Source: Deltaproteobacteria bacterium (GTDB taxonomy: Bacteria > Myxococcota > JADLHZ01). From it: DNA of 64,000 nucleotides. The stretch is taken from NCBI GenBank assembly GCA_020848545.1, contig JADLHZ010000151.1, forward strand, positions 1-64,000, read 5' to 3'. Below, piece by piece: positions 1 through 9,215 of the stretch (position 1 is the first letter of the stretch; each line of letters starts with the position of its first letter). Below the pieces are notes generated by a model, which did no database searches, was not told the DNA's origin, and saw only the letters and a list, made by a program, of their open reading frames with translations. Made by a program: the position numbers and the translations under genes.

Positions 1-384
1 GCCGAAAACGGAAACATCGAAACAAAACCCTCCGTCAAAAACCATTACGGAGAGCCATCATGAATGGCTCTGCCTTATGAACTAATTGTTTTGGAATTAG
101 TGTTTTGCATTCATTAGCTGCAAAATCTTCCCCGACGCCGAAGCGCCGTGAAAGCAAAATACACTCACAAGATTCGTTCTTGTTGACGGTAGTTCGCAGT
201 GTCCGAAGACACTACGTCTTACCCGCTTCTCTTCACTCTTCTGTTGTCAACGTCGGCTGAGCGCGAAAGGCTCCGGTCAGCGAGGCGCGGGACTATACTC
301 GCAATCGCCGCGGTGTCAACCGACCGGAGAGAAAATATCGCGCGGGATTGCCGTTCTGCGGCGCTCGCGCGTAGAAGCCAGCCC
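1..384. other. AT-rich intergenic leader with three inverted repeats
   Basis: I see no credible gene in these 384 bases. The first 180 are much more AT-rich than the rest of the window. They hold three consecutive inverted repeats: AGAGCCAT/ATGGCTCT (51-58 and 64-71), CTAATT/AATTAG (82-87 and 95-100) and TTTTGCA/TGCAAAA (103-109 and 119-125). None ends in a clear T-run, so a classic terminator is not evident. A TATACT hexamer at 294-299 could be a -10 element for the gat operon, but I see no good -35 partner. Confidence 0.5.
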
Positions 385-678
385 ATGAAATCCCCCGTCG
401 ACGCGGCGACCGTCGCGCGTGTCGCCAAGCTTGCGCACATCGCGCTGTCGCCGGAAGCGACCGAGAAGCTCGTCGGCGACCTGCAGCGCATCCTCGACTA
501 CGCCGAGAGCCTGCAGAAGCTCGCGCTCGAGGACGTGCCGCCCACGTCGCACGCGGTGACTCTCACCTGCCCGACGCGTGGAGACGATCCCGTGCGCGAT
601 CCGATCGCCGAGAAGGTCCTCGCCGCCGCGCCCGAGCACGAAGGCACGGCGTTCAAAGTGCCGAAGATCATCGAATGA
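385..678 (+). CDS. gatC: Aspartyl/glutamyl-tRNA amidotransferase subunit C
   Basis: This is the small (97 aa) subunit of the GatCAB complex, which converts misacylated Glu-tRNAGln or Asp-tRNAAsn to the amidated forms in the cytoplasm. It wraps around GatA and stabilises the GatA-GatB contact. The protein shows the usual family pattern: an N-terminal helix containing [17 protein letters not shown], then [14 protein letters not shown], then a C-terminal FKVPKIIE tail. I chose ATG 385, because the upstream in-frame extension to 199 has no family resemblance and low-complexity composition. Its TGA overlaps the gatA ATG by 4 bases (ATGA), so the two are probably translationally coupled. Confidence 0.93.
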   Translation: MKSPVDAATVARVAKLAHIALSPEATEKLVGDLQRILDYAESLQKLALEDVPPTSHAVTLTCPTRGDDPVRDPIAEKVLAAAPEHEGTAFKVPKIIE

Positions 679-2114
679 GCACGATCGAACAATTGCGCGA
701 GCGCTTCATCGCAAAGAAAGCGTCGGCCACCGAGCTCGCCCGAGAAGCGATCGCCCGCGCCAAGAAGCACGCGGACTTGAACGCGTTCATCACGCTCGAC
801 GAAGTCGGTGCGCTGAAGGCCGCCGCGGCCGTCGACGCGCAACGTCCCGAAGGACCGCTCGCCGGCGTGCCCGTCGCCGTCAAAGATCTCTTCATGCAAG
901 ACGGCACGCGCACGACGGCAGGCTCGAAGATCCTCGGCGACCACGTGGCCGCCTACGACGCGACCACGGTGCAGAAGCTGCGCGCGGCCGGCGCCGTCAT
1001 CATCGGCAAGCTGAACATGGACGAGTTCGCGATGGGCTCGTCGAACGAAAACTCCGCCTTCGGGCCGGTGAAGAACCCATGGGACCAGGCGCGCACCGCC
1101 GGCGGATCCTCCGGCGGGTCGGCCGCAGCGGTGGCCGCGCGCATCGTGCCCGGCACGCTCGGCACCGACACCGGCGGATCGATCCGCGAGCCGGCGGCGT
1201 TCTCCGGCATCGTGGGGATGAAGCCGACCTACGGCCGCGTCTCGCGCTACGGCGTCATCGCGTTCGCTTCATCGCTCGACCAGGTCGGTCCGTTCGCGAC
1301 GACCGTGACCGACACCGCCCACTTGCTCGCGGCGATCGCCGGCCACGATCCGAAGGATTCAACGAGCGCCGATCGTCCCGTGCCGGCGTACGCGCGGGGC
1401 CTCGAAGACGGCGTGAAGGGCGTGCGCCTCGGCGTGCCGAAGGAGTACTTCACCGACGGCATCGCGCCCGACGTGCGCCGCGCGGTCGACGCAGCGATCG
1501 CCGTCTACCAGAAGCTCGGCGCCACGCTCGTCGACGTCTCGCTGCCACACACCGAGCATGCGATCGCCGCGTACTATCTTTTGTGCACCGCCGAAGCGTC
1601 GTCGAACCTCGCGCGCTACGACGGCGTCCGCTACGGGCTGTCGAAGGGTCGCGAAGCCGGCCTCGCGCCGATGTACGATCGCACGCGCAGCGAAGGCTTC
1701 GGCGACGAGGTGAAGCGCCGCGTGCTGCTCGGCACTTACGTGCTCTCGGCCGGCTACTACGACGCGTACTACTTGAAGGCGCAGAAAGTGCGCACCCTGA
1801 TCGTTCGCGACTTCCAGAAGGCGCACGAACAGTGCGACGCCCTGATCACGCCGACCGTACCGTTCACCGCGTTCGCGCTCGGCGAGAAGACGCAGGACCC
1901 GCTGCAGATGTACCTCGCCGACGTCTTCACCGTGAGTTGCAACATGGCCGGCCTGCCGGGCGTCTCGCTGCCGTGCGGCTTCGACGCGAAGGGGCTGCCG
2001 ATCGGCCTGCAGCTCCTCGGCAAAGCGTTCGACGAGCACGCGCTGCTCCGGATCGCGCGCGCGTACGAACGCGAAACGTCGTGGCACGAACGCACGCCGC
2101 CGGGAGTCGCGTGA
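675..2114 (+). CDS. gatA: Aspartyl/glutamyl-tRNA amidotransferase subunit A
   Basis: This 479-aa protein is the glutaminase subunit of GatCAB. It hydrolyses glutamine and channels ammonia to GatB. The amidase signature is clear: a catalytic Lys in the VAVKDLF segment, then the Gly/Ser stretch [14 protein letters not shown] and the [13 protein letters not shown] segment, which supply the cis-Ser and nucleophilic Ser of the Ser-cisSer-Lys triad. Length is normal for the family. The gene overlaps gatC by 4 bases, and its stop shares one base with the gatB start (TGATG), so gatCAB forms a tight operon. The presence of GatCAB suggests that the organism makes Gln-tRNA and/or Asn-tRNA by transamidation. 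Confidence 0.97.
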   Translation: MSTIEQLRERFIAKKASATELAREAIARAKKHADLNAFITLDEVGALKAAAAVDAQRPEGPLAGVPVAVKDLFMQDGTRTTAGSKILGDHVAAYDATTVQKLRAAGAVIIGKLNMDEFAMGSSNENSAFGPVKNPWDQARTAGGSSGGSAAAVAARIVPGTLGTDTGGSIREPAAFSGIVGMKPTYGRVSRYGVIAFASSLDQVGPFATTVTDTAHLLAAIAGHDPKDSTSADRPVPAYARGLEDGVKGVRLGVPKEYFTDGIAPDVRRAVDAAIAVYQKLGATLVDVSLPHTEHAIAAYYLLCTAEASSNLARYDGVRYGLSKGREAGLAPMYDRTRSEGFGDEVKRRVLLGTYVLSAGYYDAYYLKAQKVRTLIVRDFQKAHEQCDALITPTVPFTAFALGEKTQDPLQMYLADVFTVSCNMAGLPGVSLPCGFDAKGLPIGLQLLGKAFDEHALLRIARAYERETSWHERTPPGVA

Positions 2115-3520
2115 TGGAGTGGCAAACCGTCATCGGCCTCGAGGTCCACGCGCAGCTGTCGACGCAGACGAAGCTCTTCTGCCGCTGCGCGACGACCTTC
2201 GGCAAAGCGGCGAACGAGAACACCTGCCCCGTGTGCCTCGCGTTGCCGGGCGCGCTGCCCGCGTTGAACGCCCACGCCGTCGAGCTCGCCGTCAAGGCCG
2301 CGATCGCGCTCGGGTGCGACGTGCAGAGGGAGAGCGTCTTCGCGCGCAAGAACTACTTCTATCCGGATCTGCCGAAGGGCTATCAGATCAGCCAGTACGA
2401 GCGGCCGTATGCGGTCGGCGGCGGCCTCACGCTCGACAGCGGCAAGCACGTGCGGCTCGTGCGCATCCACATGGAAGAGGACGCCGGCAAGAACGTGCAC
2501 GCCGGCACGTCGCACTCGCTCGTCGATTACAACCGCGCCTGTACGCCGTTGATCGAGATCGTCAGCGAGCCGGATTTGCGCGGCGCCGAGGAGGCCGGCG
2601 AATACCTGAAGCGCCTGCGTCAGATCCTGATGGCGCTCGAGGTCTGCGACGGCAACATGGAAGAGGGCTCGTTTCGCTGCGACGTCAACGTGTCGGTGAA
2701 TCGCCCAGGCGAGAAGCTCGGCACGCGCGTCGAGCTGAAGAACATCAACTCGTTCAAGTTCATCGGCCAAGCGATCGAGTACGAGGTGCAGCGCCAGCGC
2801 GAGCTCATCGAAGGCGGCGGCAAAGTGGTGCAGGAGACGCGGCTCTACGACGCCGAGGCGAAGACCACGCGCTCGATGCGCTCGAAGGAAGACGCGCACG
2901 ACTACCGCTACTTCCCGGATCCGGATCTGCCGCCGCTGGTCATCGACGCGGCGCTGCTCGACCGCTTGCGCCGCGAAGCGCCGGAGCTGCCGCACGCGAA
3001 GAAGAAACGCTACGTCGAGCAGCTCGGCTTGCCCCCATACGACGCCGGCGTCCTCACCGACGATCGGCACATCGCCGCGTTCTTCGAAGCGACGATCGCG
3101 CTCGGCGCCGACCCGAAGGCCGCGTCGAATTGGATCATGGGCGAGGTGCTGCGCTCGCTCGACGACAAGGGCGCCGGGGCCCTCGCGTTGAAACCGGCGC
3201 AGCTCGCCGAGCTCATCGCGTTGATCAAAGACGGCGTGATCTCCGGCAAGATCGCCAAGGACATCTTCTCGGATTTGCTCGACGGCTCACAGATGCCGAA
3301 AGCGATCGTCGATCAGAAAGGCCTCGTGCAAGTGAGCGACACCGGCGCGATCGACGCCGCCGTTGCCCAAGTGATCGCCGCGAACAGCAAGCAAGTCGAA
3401 GGCTACAAAGCCGGTAACGAGAAGCTCCTCGGCTTCTTCGTCGGCCAAGTCATGAAGGCGATGGGCGGCAAGGCCAACCCGACGCTGGTCAACGAGGCGT
3501 TGAAGCGCGCGCTCGGCTGA
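2114..3520 (+). CDS. gatB: Aspartyl/glutamyl-tRNA amidotransferase subunit B
   Basis: This 468-aa protein is the kinase/transamidase subunit, which phosphorylates the misacylated aminoacyl end and amidates it with ammonia from GatA. It starts with the family hallmark [15 protein letters not shown]. It carries the Cys pairs CRC and CPVC near residues 20-40 that bind structural zinc, the LPKGYQISQYE segment, and a C-terminal YqeY-like helical tail (residues about 320-468) for tRNA binding. The ATG at 2114 overlaps the gatA stop by one base. The same reading frame stays open far upstream, but that part is an Arg-rich shadow of gatA. Confidence 0.97.
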   Translation: MEWQTVIGLEVHAQLSTQTKLFCRCATTFGKAANENTCPVCLALPGALPALNAHAVELAVKAAIALGCDVQRESVFARKNYFYPDLPKGYQISQYERPYAVGGGLTLDSGKHVRLVRIHMEEDAGKNVHAGTSHSLVDYNRACTPLIEIVSEPDLRGAEEAGEYLKRLRQILMALEVCDGNMEEGSFRCDVNVSVNRPGEKLGTRVELKNINSFKFIGQAIEYEVQRQRELIEGGGKVVQETRLYDAEAKTTRSMRSKEDAHDYRYFPDPDLPPLVIDAALLDRLRREAPELPHAKKKRYVEQLGLPPYDAGVLTDDRHIAAFFEATIALGADPKAASNWIMGEVLRSLDDKGAGALALKPAQLAELIALIKDGVISGKIAKDIFSDLLDGSQMPKAIVDQKGLVQVSDTGAIDAAVAQVIAANSKQVEGYKAGNEKLLGFFVGQVMKAMGGKANPTLVNEALKRALG

Positions 3521-3592
3521 GCAGGAAGCCCGCGGGTTGGTCGCTTTTTGCCGCGCTGGACGTGTGAGCAGGCGGATGCTTAGAGTCGCAGA

Positions 3593-6022
3593 ATGTCGGT
3601 TCGCGCTGCTCTCCTCGTGCTCGTCCTCGCCGCTTGCCCCGCCCCGCCCGTGAAGAACAACTGCACGGCACCGCCCTGCGAAGGCCAAAGCGGCACGACG
3701 GGTACCACCGGCGCATGCGATCCGAATTGTCCGCCGGGCACGGTGGTACCACCGCCGACGGACGCCGCGTTCGGCGTCGCCGCGCGGCCGACGAACGCGA
3801 GCTGCACGGCGCCGGCGCGGCCGCAACCGCCGCAGGCCGGCGACATGGCGCTGGTCAAAGCGTTTCCGAACCTGACGATCCCGGGAAACGCCGGCGGGCC
3901 GACGGCGCTCGCGCACGTGAAGGTCGGCGCCAGCGGGATCAAGCGCTGGTACATGAGCCTGCGCGACGGCCGCATCATCACCTTCACCGACGCGAACGCT
4001 TCTACGTTCACCACCATCGCCACGCTCACCGTCTATGGCGACGGCCCCGGCACGAACGGCGAAGGCGGCTTGCTCGCGATGGCGTTCGATCCCGACATCG
4101 AGACGAACCCCGCGCGCAACCAACTCTACGTGCACTACACGATGTACGACGATTGGACGCCGGATCCGAACGACGACGAAGGCGCCAACTTCATCGATCG
4201 CTACACGATCACCGACAATGGCTCGACGGTGACGCTCGTGAAGGATCGGCAAGTGCTGAAGACCGGCAGCGGCGGCGGCAACCACTGGGGCGGCGACTTG
4301 AAGTTCGGGCCCGACAAGTTTCTCTACGCAAGCTTCGGCGACGGCGGTAACGGCTACGACAACGTCTCACCGGCGCGGACGGGTCCGCAGCTCTTATCGT
4401 GGCTGCGCGGCCGCATCATCCGGATCGATCCGCGCGACACGGTGCCGTACGCGATCCCATCGACGAACCCGCATTGCCTGACCGCGAACTGCGCCGCCGA
4501 CGCGCTCTGCACCGACCTTCCGCGCGCGCAGCTCGAGCCGCGCACGCAGCCGTGCCCCGAGACCTTCGCGCGCGGGCTGCGCAACCCGTGGCGTTTCAGC
4601 TTCGACCGCACGACCGGGCAGCTTTGGATCGGCGACGTCGGCAGCTCGAACGAAGAGGTCAACCTCGCCGCGAGCGGGAGCAACCATGGCTGGCCCTGCT
4701 TCGATGGTGTGCAGAGCAACGTCTCGAGCGGCGCGTGCAGCGGCGTCATGGCCACGGCGACCAAGCGGCCGATCGCGATCTATCGCTTGAGCGGCGCCGG
4801 CTCGGCGAGCGTGCTCGGCGGTCATGTGTATCGTGGAGCGACCTTCGCCTCGACGCTCGGCGGCACCTACATCTTCAGCGACGTCTACTACGCCGAGCTC
4901 TATTCGATCGCGTCGCCGTACACGGTGGCTGCGAACATCGACGCGAACCCGGCCGACACCACGCGCACGCTGCGACATCCGGCCGGCGGCGGCGCGGCGA
5001 GCCTCCCTCGCTTTTCCGAGCTCGGCCTGTCGAGCGCGGTGCCGGTCATCTCGTTCACCGAGGACGAGAACGGCGAGCTCTACGTGATGACCTTCGACCC
5101 GTCGCAGGGCGGCGCGGTTTTGAAGCTGGCGCTCGCGAGCGGCGCCGCGGCGGATCCCTTTCCGGCGCGCTTGTCGCTCACCGGCTGCGTCGATCCGATT
5201 GACGCGAAGACGCCGGCCGCGGGGCTCATCCCCTATGATCTCAACGCGCCGTTCTGGTCCGACGGCGCCGAGAAGGCCCGGTGGCTCGCGCTCCCTGACG
5301 GCGGCCAGATCACGATCGGCGCCGACGGCGACTGGGACTTTCCGAACGGCACGGTGCTGATGAAGCACTTTGGCTTCGCCGGAAAGCTTCACGAAACGCG
5401 GCTCTTCATGCGCCACAGCGACGGCGGCTGGGCCGGCTACAGCTACGCGTGGAACGACGAGCAGACGGACGCGTTCTTGGTGAGCGAGGGCGGCGAGCAG
5501 CGACAAGTGAACGGCCAGACGTGGAACTATCCGAGCCGCTCGGCCTGCGCGAGCTGCCATACGATCCAAGCCGGCGGCACGCTCGGGCTCGAGACGGGGC
5601 AGCTCAATCGCTCGCTCGTGTATCCCGGAAATCTGCGCGCGAATCAGCTGGCGACGCTCGATCACATCGGCTTGTTCACGAGCGCCATCGGCGATCCCGC
5701 CGGGCTCGCCGTGCTGCCGCCGCCCTTTGGTAGCGCGCCGTTGGCGGATCGCGCGCGCTCCTACCTGCACACGAACTGCCAGCAGTGCCACCGGGGCGCG
5801 GCGCGGCCCGACCTGCGTTACGCGACGTCTTTGGCGGCGACGACGTTGTGCTCGGCGCCCGCGCTGATCGTGCCGGGGAACGCCGCCGGGTCGAACGTGT
5901 CGCAGCGCATGCACTCGACGGATCCGGGGCAAGCGATGCCGAAGAGCGCCGGCACTGTCCTCGACACGGCCGGCGTGGCGTTGGTCGACGAGTGGATCAA
6001 CTCGCTCACCGCTTGTCCGTAG
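3593..6022 (+). CDS. PQQ-type sugar dehydrogenase fused to di-haem cytochrome, lipoprotein
   Basis: This 809-aa exported protein has a lipoprotein signal (MSVRAALLVLVLAAC, lipobox Cys15) followed by a Cys/Gly/Thr-rich linker (GTTGTTG). Residues about 75-500 look like a six-bladed glucose/sorbosone dehydrogenase beta-propeller (GDGRIITF, GEGGLLAMAFDPD, GGNHWGGDLKFGPDKFLYASFGDGG, RGLRNPWRFSFD, GDVGSSNEEVN). Residues about 530-809 resemble the SO_2930-type di-haem domain, with two CxxCH motifs (CASCH near 652, CQQCH near 730). The likely role is oxidation of a sugar or alcohol at the outer membrane with electron transfer to the fused haems. The substrate cannot be read from sequence. It is preceded by only 72 bases after gatB and is probably transcribed separately. 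Confidence 0.8.
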   Translation: MSVRAALLVLVLAACPAPPVKNNCTAPPCEGQSGTTGTTGACDPNCPPGTVVPPPTDAAFGVAARPTNASCTAPARPQPPQAGDMALVKAFPNLTIPGNAGGPTALAHVKVGASGIKRWYMSLRDGRIITFTDANASTFTTIATLTVYGDGPGTNGEGGLLAMAFDPDIETNPARNQLYVHYTMYDDWTPDPNDDEGANFIDRYTITDNGSTVTLVKDRQVLKTGSGGGNHWGGDLKFGPDKFLYASFGDGGNGYDNVSPARTGPQLLSWLRGRIIRIDPRDTVPYAIPSTNPHCLTANCAADALCTDLPRAQLEPRTQPCPETFARGLRNPWRFSFDRTTGQLWIGDVGSSNEEVNLAASGSNHGWPCFDGVQSNVSSGACSGVMATATKRPIAIYRLSGAGSASVLGGHVYRGATFASTLGGTYIFSDVYYAELYSIASPYTVAANIDANPADTTRTLRHPAGGGAASLPRFSELGLSSAVPVISFTEDENGELYVMTFDPSQGGAVLKLALASGAAADPFPARLSLTGCVDPIDAKTPAAGLIPYDLNAPFWSDGAEKARWLALPDGGQITIGADGDWDFPNGTVLMKHFGFAGKLHETRLFMRHSDGGWAGYSYAWNDEQTDAFLVSEGGEQRQVNGQTWNYPSRSACASCHTIQAGGTLGLETGQLNRSLVYPGNLRANQLATLDHIGLFTSAIGDPAGLAVLPPPFGSAPLADRARSYLHTNCQQCHRGAARPDLRYATSLAATTLCSAPALIVPGNAAGSNVSQRMHSTDPGQAMPKSAGTVLDTAGVALVDEWINSLTACP

Positions 6023-6097
6023 GATCCTCGAGCGCCGCGACGAGCGCCTGCAGCCGTCTCCTGAGGGCGCCCATTTCGGTGTACAAAAGTTGGACAG

Positions 6098-6122
6098 AAA
6101 ATAGGTCCCTGGGACCTTTTTC
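6098..6122. repeat. Palindromic GGTCCC element (family A), copy 1
   Basis: The stem is AGGTCCC/GGGACCT (6103-6109 and 6111-6117) with a one-base centre, flanked by an A-run on the left and TTTTT on the right. It has the shape of a bidirectional rho-independent terminator. It lies between the dehydrogenase stop (6022) and the helicase GTG (6141), only about 20 bases before that start. It could therefore also act on the helicase leader. The same stem recurs at 49274-49296. Confidence 0.6.
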
Positions 6123-6140
6123 TCTGCTACAGCGCGCACC

Positions 6141-8990
6141 GTGCGGGAGTTGCTTCAGGCGATTCGCGGTGGGTGCTCGCCGGCGGTGTGGTCGCGGGCG
6201 GTCGAGATTGCACGCGGCGGCAACGTCAGCGGCGTGGCCGAGCGGCCTGGCGAAGTCGAGTTGCGGGTCGCGACAGACGGCGGACTGAAGAGCGCTCTCG
6301 CCACTTTGTATCCAGACGACGACGAGTGGACTTGCGATTGCGACAGCACCGCTGACGCGTGTGTGCACGTGGCGGCGGCAGCGATCGCGTTGAACCGAGC
6401 GCGGAGCGAGGGGCGCTCGCTTATTTCGTCCGCGCTCGCGCACGTCGGCTACCGGCTGACCAGCGCTGGCGAAGCGTTGTCGTTCGATCGCGTGTTGGTC
6501 AGCGCCGGCGGCGAAGCGCCCTTGACCGGCTCGCTGACCGAGGCGTCGCAGAGCGGCGTGAAGTTCGCCGCCACCGACGCCGACGTGCGCGTCGAGATCG
6601 CGCTCGGCACGCGGCCGCGTGGAGCGTTGATCGCCGAGCACTGGGCGAAGATCTGGCCTGCGCTCAGCGAGTGCGAGGACGTGCGCGTCGACGGCGTGAA
6701 GGTGCGCGTCGAGGCGCCGCGGCCGCTGGCGACGCTCGTCATCGCCGACGCCGGCGACGGTTTTCGGATGAGCCTCGGCGAGCCGACGCATCCTCATTGG
6801 TCGAACGGCCCGGCGCTCCGAGACGGCGTGCTCTTCTTGCGCCGTGAGCCTGCGCTCTCCGATCGCGAGATGGCGGCGCTGCGTGCGGGCCAGACGATCG
6901 CCCGCGATGACGTGGCGGCGTTCGTCACCGACGTGCTGCCGCGCCTGCGCGACGCGCTGCCCGTGATCCTGCGGACGCAGCGCCTGCCGGAGCCCGTGGA
7001 CGCGCCGCTCTTCGTCACCTTCGACGCAAGGCCCGAGGGCGCCGGCTTTTCCGTGCTGCCCACGCTCGTCTACGGCGATCCGCCATGTGCGCGCATCGAT
7101 GGAGGTCGTTTGCACTGGCTCGGCGGCGCGCTGCCGGTGCGTAGGCCGGAGGAGGAGAACCGGCTGCGCGAGCGCGTGTTCAAGCGTTTGCAGATGAAGC
7201 TCGGCGAGCGCCGCTTCTTGGTCTCGGCCGAAGTGTCAGACGCGCTGGATGCGATCAACGCGTTCGAAGCGCGCTCGCCTTCCCATCGCCTTGGCGTCGT
7301 GCGCGACGGCGCAGTGCGAGCGGAGATCGCCGACGGGAAGCTGCGGATGCGCTTCGAAGCCGGTGGTGAGACGATCGATCACGACGCTCTGGCGCACGCC
7401 CTGCGCGGCGGCGAGTCGGCCGTGCGGCTGCGTGACGGCCGTTTTGCGTTGCTGCCTTTTCGCGATCTCGAGCTCGTGCGCCGCCTGCTCGAAGGCCGCG
7501 CCGCGCTAACCCCGACCGAGCGCGTCGATGCCGTGCGCCTCTTGCGCGAGCTCGACACGCCGCTGCCGCCGGATCTGCAACCGCTCGCCGCGCTCTTCGA
7601 CGACGCCGGCGCCCTGCCGCGCGCGAAGCTGCCGGAGGATCTGAAAGCGACCTTGCGCGAGTATCAGCACCATGGCGTCGACTGGCTCGTGCTCATGCAA
7701 CGCGCGGGGCTAGGCGCGCTGCTCGCCGACGACATGGGTCTCGGCAAGACACTGCAGACGATCGCGTCTTTGCCCGTCGACGCCGCGAAGCCGCACCTCG
7801 TGGTCGCGCCGACGAGCGTGCTCTCAGTGTGGGAGCGCGAGCTCGCCCGCTTTCGGCCGGCGCTGACGGTGACGCGCTACCACGGCGCGCGCCGCTCGCT
7901 GGAAGCGCCGGGAAAGATCGTGCTGACGACCTACGGCACGCTGCGCCAGGACGAAGGCACGCTGGCCGCGCGAGCGTGGGCGACGATCGTGCTCGACGAG
8001 GCGCAGGCGATCAAGAACGCGGACAGCCAGGCCGCGCGCGCGAGCTTCTCGCTGCGCGGCGATCATCGCGTCGCGCTCTCCGGCACGCCGGTCGAGAACC
8101 GCTTGGACGAGCTGTGGAGCGTGTTTCACTTCCTGAGCCCGGGCTATCTCGGTGATCGCGCGGCGTTCTCGAAGGGCCTCGGCGCGCGCGTGGCTGCCGG
8201 CGATCGCTATGCGGCAGGCGAGCTACAGAAGCGCATCCGACCCTTCGTGCTCCGCCGCAAGAAGGACGAGGTCGCGCGCGATCTGCCGCCGCGCACGGAC
8301 GAAGTGTTGGCCTGCGAATTGTCGGCAGAGGAACGCGAAGTCTACGCCGCGGTGCACGCCGCGAGCGCGCCGGCCGTGCTCGCGGCGCTCGACGAAGGCA
8401 ACACGATGTCGGCGCTCGAAGCGTTGCTGCGGCTGCGGCAGGCGGCGTCGCACCCGCGTCTGTTGCCTGGCTACGGTGCGTGGGAAGGCGCGTCGGCGAA
8501 GCTCACGGCGTTGGTCGCTTCGCTCGAGACGCTCGTCGCCGAAGGGCACAAGGCGCTCGTCTTCTCGCAGTGGACGTCGATGCTCGATCTCGTCGAGCCG
8601 GCGCTGTCGGGCATCGCGTTCTCGCGCCTCGATGGATCGACCGCGGATCGCGCAGGTGTCGTCGCGAAGTTCGAAGGGGCAGACGGCCCGCCCGTGATGC
8701 TGATCTCCCTGAAGGCCGGCGGCACCGGGCTCACGCTGACCGCGGCGGACTACGTGTTCATCCTCGATCCGTGGTGGAACCCGGCGGTCGAAGAGCAAGC
8801 CGCCGCGCGCGCGCATCGCATCGGCCAGACGAAGCCGGTGTTCGTCTATCGCTTGATCGCGAAGGACACGGTGGAAGAACGCCTGCTCGCGCTGCAGGCC
8901 GAGAAGCGCGCGCTGTTCGACGCGGCGTTGGGCGACGCGGCGATGGGCCGGAAGCTGACGCGCGATGATCTTCTAGCGTTGCTCGACTGA
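6141..8990 (+). CDS. SWIM zinc-finger SNF2-family DNA helicase/translocase
   Basis: This 949-aa ATPase has an N-terminal SWIM zinc finger (CDCDSTADACVH, CxCx6CxH, residues about 64-76), a poorly conserved middle, and a C-terminal SNF2 core. Motif I is DDMGLGKTLQT, motif II is the DEAQ variant of DEAH (LDEAQAIKN), motif III is SGTPVENRLDELWS, and motifs V-VI are LKAGGTGLTLT and QAAARAHRIGQ. The family remodels protein-DNA complexes or translocates on duplex DNA. Bacterial members are often stand-alone, and their exact substrates are unknown. GTG at 6141 is the first usable start after the hairpin. Its C-terminus runs convergently into the 8994 ORF. Confidence 0.9.
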   Translation: MRELLQAIRGGCSPAVWSRAVEIARGGNVSGVAERPGEVELRVATDGGLKSALATLYPDDDEWTCDCDSTADACVHVAAAAIALNRARSEGRSLISSALAHVGYRLTSAGEALSFDRVLVSAGGEAPLTGSLTEASQSGVKFAATDADVRVEIALGTRPRGALIAEHWAKIWPALSECEDVRVDGVKVRVEAPRPLATLVIADAGDGFRMSLGEPTHPHWSNGPALRDGVLFLRREPALSDREMAALRAGQTIARDDVAAFVTDVLPRLRDALPVILRTQRLPEPVDAPLFVTFDARPEGAGFSVLPTLVYGDPPCARIDGGRLHWLGGALPVRRPEEENRLRERVFKRLQMKLGERRFLVSAEVSDALDAINAFEARSPSHRLGVVRDGAVRAEIADGKLRMRFEAGGETIDHDALAHALRGGESAVRLRDGRFALLPFRDLELVRRLLEGRAALTPTERVDAVRLLRELDTPLPPDLQPLAALFDDAGALPRAKLPEDLKATLREYQHHGVDWLVLMQRAGLGALLADDMGLGKTLQTIASLPVDAAKPHLVVAPTSVLSVWERELARFRPALTVTRYHGARRSLEAPGKIVLTTYGTLRQDEGTLAARAWATIVLDEAQAIKNADSQAARASFSLRGDHRVALSGTPVENRLDELWSVFHFLSPGYLGDRAAFSKGLGARVAAGDRYAAGELQKRIRPFVLRRKKDEVARDLPPRTDEVLACELSAEEREVYAAVHAASAPAVLAALDEGNTMSALEALLRLRQAASHPRLLPGYGAWEGASAKLTALVASLETLVAEGHKALVFSQWTSMLDLVEPALSGIAFSRLDGSTADRAGVVAKFEGADGPPVMLISLKAGGTGLTLTAADYVFILDPWWNPAVEEQAAARAHRIGQTKPVFVYRLIAKDTVEERLLALQAEKRALFDAALGDAAMGRKLTRDDLLALLD

Positions 8991-9000
8991 GCTTCAGTCG
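8984..9000. terminator. Hairpin spanning two convergent stop codons
   Basis: The arms CGACTGA (8984-8990) and TCAGTCG (8994-9000) form a perfect 7-bp inverted repeat with a GCT loop. The left arm contains the helicase TGA and the right arm contains the stop of the minus-strand ORF, so the stop codons of both convergent genes lie in one stem. There is no T-run, so termination activity is uncertain. Confidence 0.4.
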
Positions 9001-9215
9001 GTGTTCGGCGGCACGATGAACGTGACATCGCGAATGATGCCGAGAGGGATGTCGCCGTTCGGCGTTTCAGCATTTGCGCTGAGCTGCACGTTGAACGCTT
9101 GTGGGCTCGCGGTCGGCAGCCGGGTCGTGTTCGGCTTGGCGACGAGGCTGAAACAATGGATCGCCTTCGGATTCATCTGGGTGATCGTCTCGAGCGCGCC
9201 ATCCGTCCCGGTCAT
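8994..9215 (-). CDS. Hypothetical 73-aa ORF, probably the frameshifted C-terminus of the TIG lipoprotein
   Basis: The ORF begins at an ATG (9215-9213) that overlaps the TGA of the upstream lipoprotein gene by 4 bases (ATGA). It encodes a secreted-like, beta-rich sequence (MTGTDGALETITQMNPKA, and a VTFIVPPNTD end) without its own signal peptide. A single extra G in the GGGG run at 9224-9227 (minus-strand sense) would join it in frame to the lipoprotein, giving one protein of about 225 aa. I think one interrupted gene is more likely than two coupled genes, but an intact coupled pair cannot be excluded. Confidence 0.45.
   Translation of the reverse strand: MTGTDGALETITQMNPKAIHCFSLVAKPNTTRLPTASPQAFNVQLSANAETPNGDIPLGIIRDVTFIVPPNTD

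Noticed and set aside
199-384. 62-codon in-frame extension of gatC
   Set aside because: Not similar to GatC; the family N-terminus begins at ATG 385.
578-2113. 512-codon in-frame extension upstream of gatB
   Set aside because: It is an Arg-rich alternative frame of gatA; the GatB homology begins exactly at the ATG at 2114.
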